A program made the translations under genes and the position numbers. From NCBI GenBank assembly GCA_017405875.1, contig JAFQZM010000031.1, positions 17,532-81,531 on the forward strand: a stretch of DNA of 64,000 bases, written 5' to 3'. The DNA is from a bacterium (lineage in GTDB: Bacteria; UBP6; UBA1177). Below, piece after piece: positions 50,685-60,300 of this stretch. A model generated the notes under the pieces. That model saw only the letters and a list, made by a program, of their open reading frames with translations, searched no databases and was not told the origin of the DNA. How positions within the stretch are numbered: position 1 is the stretch's first letter; each line of letters starts with the position of its first letter.

Positions 50685-51698
50685 TTATTTTGAGCAAAGC
50701 GGATATTTGAGGACTTCTTCAGGAACAGTAGTCTCTTCATCAAGACCGGGAACTTCGGTCGGGTAGTAAAAATCGACGTTGTTTGCAACGATTTCAACGC
50801 TGCCGCCTTCGTAAAGATCGGCGTTTTCAGGATAAACCGAAGTGATGAAAACCGAGCCGGAGTATCCGATCCCCATAATGCATTCCTGACCATCCTGTTT
50901 GTCAATGAGTCTGTAGCGTACAAGTTTCAGCAGGTTGTCAACGAGATCGAAGAGCGAAACAGCGTTGATCCGGTATTCTGCGCCGCTTTTTATCGTACCG
51001 GGAGCAAACTCGAGTTCGTGTCTCGGATAGCCGTTTGCAGGATTCTGTTTAACAAAAAGCTGCCGTCTGTTAGCACCCAAAATGCCGGCATAGTTGTCAG
51101 TAACAGCAAACGAAACCGATGAATCGCCGCTCTGCGGGAAGAATTTGGTCGTATCACCGTAAAGTCCGTTGAAGGCAGCGTAGGGGAGAGTTCCTTTTGC
51201 AAAATAGCTTGAATCTCCGATTTTGGCGTTATCCATAATGAAATTTGTCAAAAAGCGGACATTCAATACTCCCCAGATTTTTTTATCACATGTGGACATA
51301 TCGAAAGCGGTGCAGTCAGGAAGGCATTTGGTTGCGCCCGACATGTTTGACTGGAGTTTGGAACACTCTATCGGAGCGTTTGAATCACATCTTTCGCCGT
51401 ATTCGACACTCCCGTTGCCGCAGCCTTGCGGGAGAGGATTTTCGTTATCGGGAATTTCGTCCGAAATGCCAGGATCAGCACTTGGTTCAGGGTCTCCTGT
51501 ATCCGGAGCAGGATCGGCCGCATCAGTGTTGCCGTTGTCGATCGGAGCTGCGGAATCACTTTCCTCGTCGTCACTTACGACATTGGAATAATCCCAGTCC
51601 GGAATATCAGAAAGTTCTTCCGTATCGGTTTCTCCTGAACCGCATGAAATAAGGAAAAACAAGCTCATAAAGAGCATGACAAGCAAAAATTTTTTCAT
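50685..51698 (-). CDS. Secreted lipoprotein with Asp/Pro/Ser-rich linker
   Basis: The ATG at 51698 follows GGAGG; an in-frame start at 51710 lies in that site. The 337-residue product has a signal peptide and lipobox ending LISC, an acidic linker rich in D, P, S, T (about 30-90), then CGNGSVEYGERCD (a Cys-rich EGF/Asn-Gly motif typical of deltaproteobacterial surface proteins) and a beta-rich C-terminal half with no recognised family. It is predicted to be surface-exposed or outer-membrane-anchored. The mnmE gene follows, perhaps fortuitously in one transcript. Confidence 0.8.
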   Translation of the reverse strand: MKKFLLVMLFMSLFFLISCGSGETDTEELSDIPDWDYSNVVSDDEESDSAAPIDNGNTDAADPAPDTGDPEPSADPGISDEIPDNENPLPQGCGNGSVEYGERCDSNAPIECSKLQSNMSGATKCLPDCTAFDMSTCDKKIWGVLNVRFLTNFIMDNAKIGDSSYFAKGTLPYAAFNGLYGDTTKFFPQSGDSSVSFAVTDNYAGILGANRRQLFVKQNPANGYPRHELEFAPGTIKSGAEYRINAVSLFDLVDNLLKLVRYRLIDKQDGQECIMGIGYSGSVFITSVYPENADLYEGGSVEIVANNVDFYYPTEVPGLDEETTVPEEVLKYPLCSK

Positions 51699-51727
51699 AT
51701 CAGCCTCCATTTTTTGAGGAACACACG

Positions 51728-51764
51728 CCCCCGCCTTTCGGCACCCCCTCTAACTTAGCGGGGG
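51728..51764. terminator. GC-rich inverted repeat after converging or upstream genes
   Basis: CCCCCGC at 51728-51734 pairs with GCGGGGG at 51758-51764; the right arm runs into AATAAAAACA rather than a pure T-run. A terminator is possible but not certain. Confidence 0.4.
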
Positions 51765-51778
51765 AATAAAAACACAGT

Positions 51779-51806
51779 ATTATAGTAAAAACATTAAATT
51801 TTTCAA
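51779..51806 (-). promoter_or_regulatory. Promoter for the Asp/Pro-rich lipoprotein gene
   Basis: On the minus strand, TTGAAA (51806-51801) and TATAAT (51784-51779) with a 16-bp spacer, upstream of the start at 51698. Confidence 0.65.
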
Positions 51807-51818
51807 TAATAGTTTCGG

Positions 51819-51886
51819 GGCGGCGCCTCCCTAAGGACTTTAAGGACCTTAAGGACCTTAACGATGCGCCGCCAGAGTCCTTAAGG
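51819..51886. repeat. 9-bp tandem repeats inside a GC-rich inverted repeat
   Basis: GGCGGCGC at 51819-51826 and GCGCCGCC at 51866-51873 flank three 9-bp repeats (TAAGGACTT, TAAGGACCT, TAAGGACCT) at 51832-51858. An inverted copy (GTCCTTAAGG) follows. It can fold into a long hairpin between the lipoprotein and steroid-reductase-like genes. Confidence 0.75.
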
Positions 51887-51899
51887 TTTGCGCCGCTGC

Positions 51900-52649
51900 T
51901 TAGTAAATGAAGGGGAAAACTCTTTTTCTTGATTTCGGGTATTCGTTACCGAATTTTTCGATGTACCAGAGTCTGTTTTTGGCAGCACGCGGAACGAGGT
52001 TCGCCATCGAGAAGAAGACAAAAGCGAGTCCGGGAACAGACCAAGTCAAAACCGCCCAGCCTGCCCATTCGACGATCTCACCGAAGTAGTTGGGATTTGC
52101 GACATATTTGTGGAAACCTTTCTGCGGGATGTGGTATCCCGGTCCTTTTTCCTTGCGCAGGCTGCGGACAATGTGGTCGGACTGGATGTTGATGAACATT
52201 CCGCAGTAGAAGAGCAGGGTACCGATGATGAACTGCGGCGTCGCAAACCACGAAATTTCGTATTTCGAAAGGAAAAACAGCCAGTAGCCGTTGACAAAAC
52301 CGTTCATGCAGTTGAAGAAAAGCGACATCGCGATGATCGAAAGGGGCATTTTCGCACCGTTTTTAATGAGGAAGGGATAAATAAGATCGCGCTGAACGTA
52401 GTGCGAAAGCCAGATCCCGAGCATTACCGCGGTGACAGTCGTAACATCGCCCAGAAACGCGAAAACTATCGGCAGAACGACAACTGGTGATTCCATTATG
52501 AGCCAGCCGAGCTTCGGGTTTACCGCGGGGCCCCATTTTTTGCTGCCGTATCTGCCGTAGCCCGCCGTGACGAAGTAGAGCGAGATCCACGTGAAAACGC
52601 CGCTAACGAATATGAAGACAAGAGTCCAGAAGTATAGTTTTTCCATCAT
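51900..52649 (-). CDS. Steroid 5-alpha-reductase-like membrane enzyme
   Basis: The 249-residue product is an integral membrane protein with several hydrophobic helices and the motif VANPNYFGEIVEWAGWA near 185-201, diagnostic of the 3-oxo-5-alpha-steroid 4-dehydrogenase family (NADPH-binding C-terminus). FGNEYPKSRKRVFPFIY at the end is also typical. The family reduces steroid or polyprenol-related double bonds in eukaryotes and the bacterial role is undefined. The start (ATG-ATG at 52649/52646) overlaps the upstream gene's end, so the pair is coupled. Confidence 0.85.
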   Translation of the reverse strand: MMEKLYFWTLVFIFVSGVFTWISLYFVTAGYGRYGSKKWGPAVNPKLGWLIMESPVVVLPIVFAFLGDVTTVTAVMLGIWLSHYVQRDLIYPFLIKNGAKMPLSIIAMSLFFNCMNGFVNGYWLFFLSKYEISWFATPQFIIGTLLFYCGMFINIQSDHIVRSLRKEKGPGYHIPQKGFHKYVANPNYFGEIVEWAGWAVLTWSVPGLAFVFFSMANLVPRAAKNRLWYIEKFGNEYPKSRKRVFPFIY

Positions 52650-53446
52650 TTTTTGTCCTTTTTCGGCATAAGTTCGATCTCTTTGTTCTCAAATTTGTAG
52701 ATGAGAACCCGTTTGTAGCCCATGACGCTGATTTCGACTCTCGTGATTCCGCTCGTGAAGTGGAAAAACTGACCGTTGTTGAAATCTTTCGCCTGATATT
52801 TGACGTAAAGATCCTTTTCTCCCATCCGTTTTTTGCCCGCTTTGCCTTCATTCTGCATATATTCGAGGTTATCGACTGCGACCCAGACATGACCGACGAA
52901 GTGCTCGCCTTTCGGTTTTCTCGCCGTCATCTTGATTTTGTAGGCAAGTCTGCCGTTCAGTTTTTCGACTGCGACGAGCTCTCGGATGTACTCTTTTTCG
53001 CCGTTTTTATCGAAGTGGGGGATTCCCGGTTTCGATTCGTGCGGATCACATGCAATGACGCCTGGTCTTCTCGGTTTTCCGTCAGACTCGCAGGAATGAA
53101 GCTCGTATTTGAGATCTTTGTACCAGTCGTCCCAGCGGGTATAGACGTATTTTTCGGTTTCAAGAAGTTCGTTTGTCTTCGGATCACGGTATTCGACCGT
53201 GACATAGCGTTTGTTCTTCACGCCGGCATAACTTTCGTACATTTTCGAGTATTTTGCCGTGATTTTGTCGATGACTTCCTTCGAAAATTCGGGCGTTACA
53301 GGCATTCCCTCATAAACTTTGCCCTTTTCGGCTTCCGCTTTCGGAGCAACCTGTTCAGCGGTTTCCGATTTTTGCGCAGCTTCTTCGGCACAAACATAAG
53401 AACCCAGCAAAATCAAAGAAATAAAAACCAAAAAAATCTTTTTCAT
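52646..53446 (-). CDS. Exported LolA-like/outer-membrane lipoprotein-sorting-type protein
   Basis: The 266-residue product has a signal peptide (about 1-22) and a mature domain with alternating beta strands (YVTVEYRDPKTNELLETEKYVY, AYKIKMTARKP, VWVAVDNLEYMQ) resembling the LolA/outer-membrane lipoprotein-sorting fold. No lipobox is visible, so it may be a soluble periplasmic protein. Coupling to the membrane reductase suggests that both act on a hydrophobic substrate at the membrane; that is inference. A promoter with a 16-bp spacer lies upstream. Confidence 0.6.
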   Translation of the reverse strand: MKKIFLVFISLILLGSYVCAEEAAQKSETAEQVAPKAEAEKGKVYEGMPVTPEFSKEVIDKITAKYSKMYESYAGVKNKRYVTVEYRDPKTNELLETEKYVYTRWDDWYKDLKYELHSCESDGKPRRPGVIACDPHESKPGIPHFDKNGEKEYIRELVAVEKLNGRLAYKIKMTARKPKGEHFVGHVWVAVDNLEYMQNEGKAGKKRMGEKDLYVKYQAKDFNNGQFFHFTSGITRVEISVMGYKRVLIYKFENKEIELMPKKDKK

Positions 53447-53476
53447 GTCTCCTCCAAAAACCTTAAAAAACGGCGG

Positions 53477-53504
53477 ATTATATTGAAGATGAGTTTTTTA
53501 TCAA
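53477..53504 (-). promoter_or_regulatory. Promoter for the LolA-like gene
   Basis: On the minus strand, TTGATA (53504-53499) and TATAAT (53482-53477) with a 16-bp spacer, 31 bp upstream of the start at 53446. Confidence 0.7.
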
Positions 53505-53532
53505 ACAAGTCTGAAACAATAAAAATTAAAAG

Positions 53533-53560
53533 TTGTGAAAAATCAGACTCCGCCTATAAT
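53533..53560 (+). promoter_or_regulatory. Promoter for the metalloprotease gene
   Basis: TTGTGA at 53533-53538 and TATAAT at 53555-53560 with a 16-bp spacer, 45 bp upstream of the start at 53605. It is divergent from the LolA-like promoter. Confidence 0.65.
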
Positions 53561-53604
53561 GAGATGTTTTAGTCCTTTGGTCTATTATTAATTTGGAGGC
53601 TTCA

Positions 53605-56223
53605 ATGAAAAAATTTTTGGTTGTTTTTGCTTTCCTGCTGTTTGTTACAACAGTTTCGGCAGAACAGAAAAATCTCTTTGCTTCGGCTTCCGTCAAAAAA
53701 ATCGACGGCGTCACGGCAATGGTTTCAGGACTTGACATTCAGGTTAAAGCTGATGCCGATTCTCTGAAAGAATTCATTAAAAACGATTTTTACAAGGCTT
53801 TCAACATCGGAAAAAACGTTGAACCGGAGCTTTTCCGCGCCGTTCAGATCGACGATGCTTCGATTTACAAGTTCGTTCCTTTCTACAAAGGAATCAAAGT
53901 TGACGGAGTATACACTGTCATCACGATGAGAAACGGAAAAATCGACAAAATCAGCAACGGTCTTTCCGACATCGACATTGACGTTACGAAAATGATTTCC
54001 GAAAGTCAGGCACTTAAATCGGCTATGGCAGCCAGACACATGAAAGTAACGCCGAAAGATTATTCCGCAGAAAAACTTATCGTTCGTCATTTCGGCAAAT
54101 TCGTTCCCGCATACAAAATCAGATTTGCTCCGATCACCCTCGCGGACAGCCGTTATCATCTTGTCAACGCGCTGACGGGCAAAGTCATCAAATCGAGCCA
54201 CTCGACATACTTTGACGATCCTGCAGACCCGATATCTCCGGATGATCCTGCAGATTCCGATGTTATAGATACCGGCGACACAGCTCCGGATCCGGCTGAT
54301 TCCGGCGACACGGAAGAGCCTGTTGAGCCGGCAAGAAAATGCGACGGCACGGAAACCAACAAGGCGAAAATCTGGAAGTTCAACCCGAATGTTACTCCCG
54401 ATCTTGAAGAAGTCGAACTGCCGTGGGTAGCTTCGTGGGACGACAGCGAACTTACTCCGGAACTTTTGGGAACGCTTATCACCAACCCGAATAACGACGG
54501 AGTCAGAGAAATCAAATCTTACAACTGTCCGGATGACGGCACTGTAATAGACATTTACGGCTTTATCAAAATTCACACATGCCATCCGATGCCTCTTGCA
54601 AACAAATGCGAGAACGGCAGCTTCATTTATGACGACTGCGACAGCGGCCATGAGTTCTCGGAAGAAAGCATAACGATCGACAAAATCGACAAATGCGCCG
54701 AAGTATCCATGTATTATCACGCTTCCAAAATTTATGACTACATCAAGACTCTTTACAAAGATATTGATCCCAAAAACGAATTTTCTCTCAAGACAAATGT
54801 TGCAGGAAATCCGCTCAACGTAATCAGCAACTTTACAATGCCGGATCTTAACGCACTCATGAGCGGTTTCGGCGGCGGCGGCGATAGCGAAGGCGAGAAC
54901 AAACTCGTTCCCTTCGACAATGCGTTTTTCACTGAGGAACAGCCGATGCTGACAATGCTTCTTGGAAATTTCGGCATAGAAGGCGATCTTCTTGTTTTCG
55001 GTCAGGGAACCGCAGCCGATCTCGGTTACGACGGTGATGTCGTTTACCACGAATTCGGTCACGCTACGATCTACACTGCCGGAATCACCGGTCTTGAATT
55101 CCAGGACAAATACGGTCTTACTGTCGAGCCGGGCGCTCTTCACGAAGGTATGGCCGACACGTTCGCGTTCATCATGACCGACAACACCTGCACCGGAGAA
55201 TACGCTTCAGAAGGTTTTGTCAAAGCAGATCCGAGATACAAAGCTTCAATGGATATCGAAGTTGTAGACGGCAAAGAAATTTACTGCATGAGAAGCGCTC
55301 TCAACAAGAAGAAAGTTTTTGAAGATTTCGTCGGCGAAGTCCACTGGGACGGTCAGCCGCTCCTTGCTTCGAACTGGGATATTTACCAGCTCATCAAAGG
55401 AAGTGATACCGATACGCAGAAACACCGCGACAATCTGGCTAAACTCTTCCTCAAAACACTCTATTCGATAGGCGATGCCGACGCTTCCTACAAACTTTGG
55501 GCTGAAACTCTCATGTCCGAAGTCGAAAAGGACGACAACTTCAAAGGCAAAGCTGCTGAAATCAAGAAAATTCTTGAAGAGAGAAATTTCTTTGAAGAAG
55601 TTCGTGCACGCAGCGTAAACGAAAAAATCAACGATACCATGTATATTCCTGCCGGCGGCAATAACGACGGTCAGGGAAGCAACGATCCGACCGGCGGTAT
55701 GCTCGGCGGCGGAGAGAGCGGAATCACTGTTTTGGACGGTGACGAAGAAATTAAGGTAGGACCGGCTTACATTCAGTACTACTTCGATGTTCCGGCTGAC
55801 GCTGAAAAAGATGCTCTCAAAGTCAGCGCTATAGTTGCGGCAAACAGCACAGATTCAATGCTCGGCGGCGGCAGCAACCAGAAACCCAAACTGGAAATTT
55901 ATTATAGAAAAGGTGCTCCTGTTGAATACTCGGAAGACGGTGAAGTCAAAAAAGACGGAAAATCAACCGGTGATGCGTCAAAAGGCTGGTTCATCCCCAA
56001 TGTCGAAAAAGGCGAAAGATACTACATCCAGTTCGTGAATGTTTCATCGACTGCCGCAGCTGCTGCAGGCATTTTGGTTGAGACTTCCGATGCTCCTGCA
56101 GGTTCCGAAGTTACGGACGAAGACACCGACGCTACGCCTGATGACGAAATGAGTTACGGCGACGACGAAACTCAGGAAGAAGGCAAGAAGAAAAAATCAA
56201 GCGGCTGTTCGCTCGTTCTTTAA
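53605..56223 (+). CDS. Secreted zinc metalloprotease with FTP/PepSY-like propeptide and Cys C-terminal tag
   Basis: The ATG at 53605 follows GGAGG; an in-frame start at 53593 overlaps the ribosome site. The 872-residue product has a signal peptide (about 1-20), a beta-rich propeptide of FTP/PepSY type (about 20-195), an Asp/Pro linker (about 205-250), then a gluzincin catalytic domain: HEFGHATIYT near 481 (H-E-x-x-H) and HEGMADTFAF near 512, whose glutamate is the third zinc ligand. C-terminal beta domains follow (about 690-830), then a charged tail ending GKKKKSSGCSLVL. The cysteine near the end recalls MYXO/other C-terminal sorting signals but no membrane helix follows it. It is expected to be autoprocessed and surface-exposed. 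Confidence 0.85.
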   Translation: MKKFLVVFAFLLFVTTVSAEQKNLFASASVKKIDGVTAMVSGLDIQVKADADSLKEFIKNDFYKAFNIGKNVEPELFRAVQIDDASIYKFVPFYKGIKVDGVYTVITMRNGKIDKISNGLSDIDIDVTKMISESQALKSAMAARHMKVTPKDYSAEKLIVRHFGKFVPAYKIRFAPITLADSRYHLVNALTGKVIKSSHSTYFDDPADPISPDDPADSDVIDTGDTAPDPADSGDTEEPVEPARKCDGTETNKAKIWKFNPNVTPDLEEVELPWVASWDDSELTPELLGTLITNPNNDGVREIKSYNCPDDGTVIDIYGFIKIHTCHPMPLANKCENGSFIYDDCDSGHEFSEESITIDKIDKCAEVSMYYHASKIYDYIKTLYKDIDPKNEFSLKTNVAGNPLNVISNFTMPDLNALMSGFGGGGDSEGENKLVPFDNAFFTEEQPMLTMLLGNFGIEGDLLVFGQGTAADLGYDGDVVYHEFGHATIYTAGITGLEFQDKYGLTVEPGALHEGMADTFAFIMTDNTCTGEYASEGFVKADPRYKASMDIEVVDGKEIYCMRSALNKKKVFEDFVGEVHWDGQPLLASNWDIYQLIKGSDTDTQKHRDNLAKLFLKTLYSIGDADASYKLWAETLMSEVEKDDNFKGKAAEIKKILEERNFFEEVRARSVNEKINDTMYIPAGGNNDGQGSNDPTGGMLGGGESGITVLDGDEEIKVGPAYIQYYFDVPADAEKDALKVSAIVAANSTDSMLGGGSNQKPKLEIYYRKGAPVEYSEDGEVKKDGKSTGDASKGWFIPNVEKGERYYIQFVNVSSTAAAAAGILVETSDAPAGSEVTDEDTDATPDDEMSYGDDETQEEGKKKKSSGCSLVL

Positions 56224-56334
56224 TTCCGCGTTAACTTCATATTTTTCCGTTAGTTTTTCTGTTTTTAAACAATCCCGTTAAATAAGTTGAAAATTTAACC
56301 ATTTGAAATCAAAAAGGAATTTCTTAAAAAACCC

Positions 56335-56362
56335 TTGACAAATAAAGAGTTTTGAGTATAAT
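56335..56362 (+). promoter_or_regulatory. Promoter for carD
   Basis: TTGACA at 56335-56340 and a perfect TATAAT at 56357-56362, 16-bp spacer. It is the best-matching promoter in the window. Confidence 0.8.
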
Positions 56363-56397
56363 ACCCGCGTTTTTGTTCTTACTTTTCGGAGGTTTTT

Positions 56398-56919
56398 ATG
56401 GGACAGTTCAAACCCGAAGATCTGGCGGTTTACCCTAATTACGGAGTCGGAAAAGTCGTTTCCGTCGAATCGAGAATGATGGGAAATGCCGAAGTTTCAT
56501 GCTATGTCGTGAATATTCTTTCAGACAGTTCGAAAGTCGTTATCGTTCCTGTCGATTCTGCTGAGCAGATGGGACTCAGGACTTTGATCGGACCTGATGA
56601 AATCCGCGATGTTTACGCCTGCTTCAAATACAAAAATCTCGATCTTTTGAAAATGAACTGGAACAGGCGCTACAGATCACTTCAGGAAAAAATGAAAACC
56701 GGAAAAGTCACCGACGTTGCGACAGTAATATCCGATCTGATGTTCCTCAAAAAAAGAAAAGGGTTGAGTTACGGCGAGGAGAGGCTTCTCAACGATGCGG
56801 AAGACATTCTTGCCACGGAACTTTCCATAATCGAAAAACTTCCGAAAGAAGAAGTCGTCACAAAAATCCACAACAGTTTCAAAACAAAAGAACCTAAAGA
56901 AGTAAAAGCTGAAGCTTAA
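56398..56919 (+). CDS. CarD/CdnL family RNA-polymerase-binding regulator
   Basis: The 173-residue product has the CarD_CdnL_TRCF domain (VYPNYGVGKVVSVESR near 12-27; YVVNILSDSSKVVIVPVD) that contacts the RNA polymerase beta subunit, and a helical C-terminal region (KRKGLSYGEERLLNDAEDIL) that binds promoter DNA. CarD-type proteins stabilise open complexes at housekeeping and rRNA promoters, and are common in myxobacteria and related groups. Ribosome site GGAGG precedes the ATG. The next gene overlaps by 1 bp (TAATG). Confidence 0.95.
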   Translation: MGQFKPEDLAVYPNYGVGKVVSVESRMMGNAEVSCYVVNILSDSSKVVIVPVDSAEQMGLRTLIGPDEIRDVYACFKYKNLDLLKMNWNRRYRSLQEKMKTGKVTDVATVISDLMFLKKRKGLSYGEERLLNDAEDILATELSIIEKLPKEEVVTKIHNSFKTKEPKEVKAEA

Positions 56920-57269
56920 TGATAACCGTAACCCCTGACACTCTGGTCACAGGCATTGACAGGTGGTATCTCGAAAAACTGCTTGATTTTGATTTTTTCT
57001 GGTATGCGCAACCGTTTGAACACTCGAAATCAAAAGGTTTTATTGTTCCCAAAAAAGATTTTTCACTCAAAATTCCTATGACTCTGGTCGTTGACCTCAG
57101 CGAAACCGGAAAAAACGCCGTTTTTTCGTTTGATCCCGCAAAAACCGTTTTCTACTCGGAAGAGTGGCGCGGAAACGCTTCGACTGCCGCCTCTTTCGTC
57201 AGAAACATCGTCAACTTTTCAAACGGCAGAGCTGATTTCGTGAAAAAGGATTACAGGATCGTCAGTTAA
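56919..57269 (+). CDS. Small uncharacterised protein coupled to carD
   Basis: The 116-residue product starts within the stop of carD (TAATG), so its expression is coupled. No signal peptide or known domain is recognised; a pattern of strands with WYLEKLLDFDFFWYAQPFEH and SEEWRGNASTAASFVRNIVN suggests a small alpha/beta protein. It may be a partner of CarD, inferred from context only. Confidence 0.65.
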   Translation: MITVTPDTLVTGIDRWYLEKLLDFDFFWYAQPFEHSKSKGFIVPKKDFSLKIPMTLVVDLSETGKNAVFSFDPAKTVFYSEEWRGNASTAASFVRNIVNFSNGRADFVKKDYRIVS

Positions 57270-57308
57270 GAGCGATAGAACAACTTTTTATCCAAAGAAT
57301 TCAATATC

Positions 57309-57336
57309 TTGCTTTTAACCTCAATTCCTGTAAAAT
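57309..57336 (+). promoter_or_regulatory. Promoter for the giant RHS gene
   Basis: TTGCTT at 57309-57314 and TAAAAT at 57331-57336 with a 16-bp spacer, 34 bp upstream of the start at 57371. Confidence 0.5.
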
Positions 57337-57370
57337 GCCGTGTTTTGTTAATTTTAGACGGAGGGTCGTC

Positions 57371-60300
57371 ATGCAGAAATTATTATCACTTTTTGTTGTA
57401 TTATTCTCTTTGTCCCTTTTCGGCGGCTGGGGAGCTGACCTCTGCGAAGATGTGACCTGTTCCGGTCACGGAGAATGTCATGATGACGGCGAAAATGAAT
57501 GGTGCGTCTGTGATGAAGGCTATATTGCAGACGGTATGGAGTGTATTTTGGGCTGCAACGGTGTTACGTGCAGCGGTCACGGGGTCTGTTCAGTCGTCAG
57601 CGGTGCTGAAGTCTGCACTTGTGAAGCGGGATTCCATGCTTCGGGCTTAAACTGTATTCTCGATGAAGCTTCGACGGTCGATACTCTTGCGATACTCAAC
57701 TCTACTGAATGTTATAATACCGGAAACTGCCATTACAGGCTGATTTTTGCGACAGGAGCTTATGATTTTACTCCTTCAATCGCATCACTTTACGACATAA
57801 TCGTGAATGTCCTTGATTCCGAAAACGTATGGCACAACTACCGGAAAACCGTGGCTCAGTGCGTGACAGAAGGGGTCTGCGACAATGTTGATGCGCAGTA
57901 TATTGATTTCTGGTTTCAGCACAATGTGAACGGCAATCAGTATGTAACGGTCGAAATTCTGGGCAACGGCGATGACGCAAGCGATGACATGTATCACGAT
58001 GTTCTGATTGATTACTGCTACGGTGTCAACTGCGGAACAGGCGGAAGCTGTAACGGAACTTCTGGTTATCCTGTCTGCACTTGTGAATACGGCTATGTTC
58101 TGCGCGGAGGCATCTGCGAGGAAGGCTGGTTTGAAGACGAGAATCTGGCGGCAGAAGTCGTCGAACTGCTTAAACACAAGGGTTTCGATGTTGAAACGGA
58201 GACCGATATCGAGCCGGAAATGCTTTCAGATATAGAGTATTTGGCTTTAAGGCGTAAAAATATTTCTTCTTTGGTCGGAATCGGACATTTTTCTTCATTA
58301 ACTGTTCTTGACATTTCTGAAAACAATATTTCCGACCTTTCGCCGCTTGAGGACTGCCTCGGGCTTACTGTTCTCAATATGTCATATAATCCGGCGAGTG
58401 ATTTGTCTCCGTTGAGCGGACTGCCGCTTTCAAGTCTCGATATTTCGTATTCAGGGGTTTATAATTTACATCCTCTGACCCCGATCGCAGCTTTGACGGA
58501 GCTGATTTTTGCGGATACAGAAAACGACAGGCACGGAATAATCAAACCTGAAGGTGTCGGCGTAGGTTTGTGGTTCGACAATTTGAATTTGCTGGAATGT
58601 AAAGAGCTGGTACCTATAAAAGGATCTATCGACAATACATATAAAGTCGGAATCATAGGCACCGGAGGAGATTGTCCTGCTCACGGTTCGTGTATTGCCG
58701 GAAAATGCGTATGTGATGAAGGTTACATTTATTCGGCGATTAGCAACTCATGTTTCGATCCTTACGATTGCGGTACGGGAAGCCACTATAATGCTGCTTC
58801 AGGAAATTGTGAAGACAATAAGTATTGGATCAGTTGTTCTGAAAATGATGAATCGAATAAAAAGTTTTCGGACAATTATCTTATATGGAACGGCACAAGC
58901 TATGAATTGCCTGCAGGATATACAAACAGCGACTTGTGCAGAATAGGCGATGAAACCTGTGATATTGCAGGAGAAAAAAGTCTATGCCGATGGGAATGCA
59001 AACCGGGTTATCAGTATGTGACAGACGATATCTGTGTGCCGGAAAATGATGCAAGATTTATATCACAAAGTGCATACAATCAATTGATTCTTCCGAACAT
59101 ATCGAGGCAGGATATCGCTCTTGAGCCGGTTTCGGGAATTCCGTCATTTGCACCGGCACTTAAAGCGGATATCTATTATAATGCAAGGAATTCTCTTCAA
59201 GCGGGCTGGCATCTTGATCTGCCGAGAGTCGAGCTTAATCTTGGAAGTTTTAGTCCTCTGGCACCTTTGTATTCATGGAATCAGAAAACAATTTATGTCT
59301 ATATGCCCTGGGGTCGTGAGGAATACTCGATAGTAGCGGATAAAAAATGCTTTAATTCGGAAAATGCCCCGATATCTCCGTGCAAAACGTCTTATGATTT
59401 GTCTGAAGCTGATCATGTTGAAATAACGTACTACCCGGCACCAGGTCAGAATCTTTTTTCGCATGTGGTTCTGAAAACGACGGGAAAAGCGTGCAAAATT
59501 TCTTTTTCCAACAACGGCAAATATTTCGACGGTGAAGGAAGAGGCAAAGACACATGGGAAATCACCCGTTACGGTGATGACGGTTCGGTAACCGAGTTTT
59601 ACAGGGGCAGGACTTCAATGAACAGCATAAATCCTATTCCGATAGATATCCCGTTAAATATTGCAGAATATGCTCCAAGACCGTCTTCATACGTATTTAT
59701 GGACTATATTCCGATTTTAAGACATACGACCAGAGACAAAAAAGTCACTTCATTCAAATATGACTGGCAGAGAATAACAATCGGCGAAAAAGAAGAATTT
59801 TCACATTACATTATAAAATCTGTCAATATTATTGACCCGTTAAAGAGAGTTGTAAAAATAGAATCAGATTCTACGGAAAGCGGTTTGACGGGAAAACCGA
59901 ATTCAGTGAAAAGATTGTTATATGAACCGCTTGAAGGCACTCTCACAATATCTGTCGGCAGCTTTGACGATAACGATAATCCGCTTGAACCGTTAAAAAA
60001 AGTTATTGAATACGATTTTGAAGACGGATTTGAAATGTCTGCCGAAATATATAAAGGCAATGATTCAATCAGAACAGACAGCTATTCGGAAAACGGAAAC
60101 GTTTTCTCTCTTTCTTCCACAACGGGAAATGATTCTGTAGGCGGGACGATATGGACTGTAAACACCAGCGGTTACACGGAAAAAAAGCTTATAAACGGTT
60201 CGTCGGAATATGTCGTTAAAACCGTAAAAGGAAAATTTTATAAAGGAACTCAAAGATTTTATGAAAAATATTATTCCCTTTTGCTTCCTGAAAACGAAGA

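Noticed and set aside
53725..55143. A 472-codon frame antisense to the metalloprotease gene
   Set aside because: It mirrors a gene with clear domains; long antisense frames arise from this codon use and show no ribosome site or motifs.
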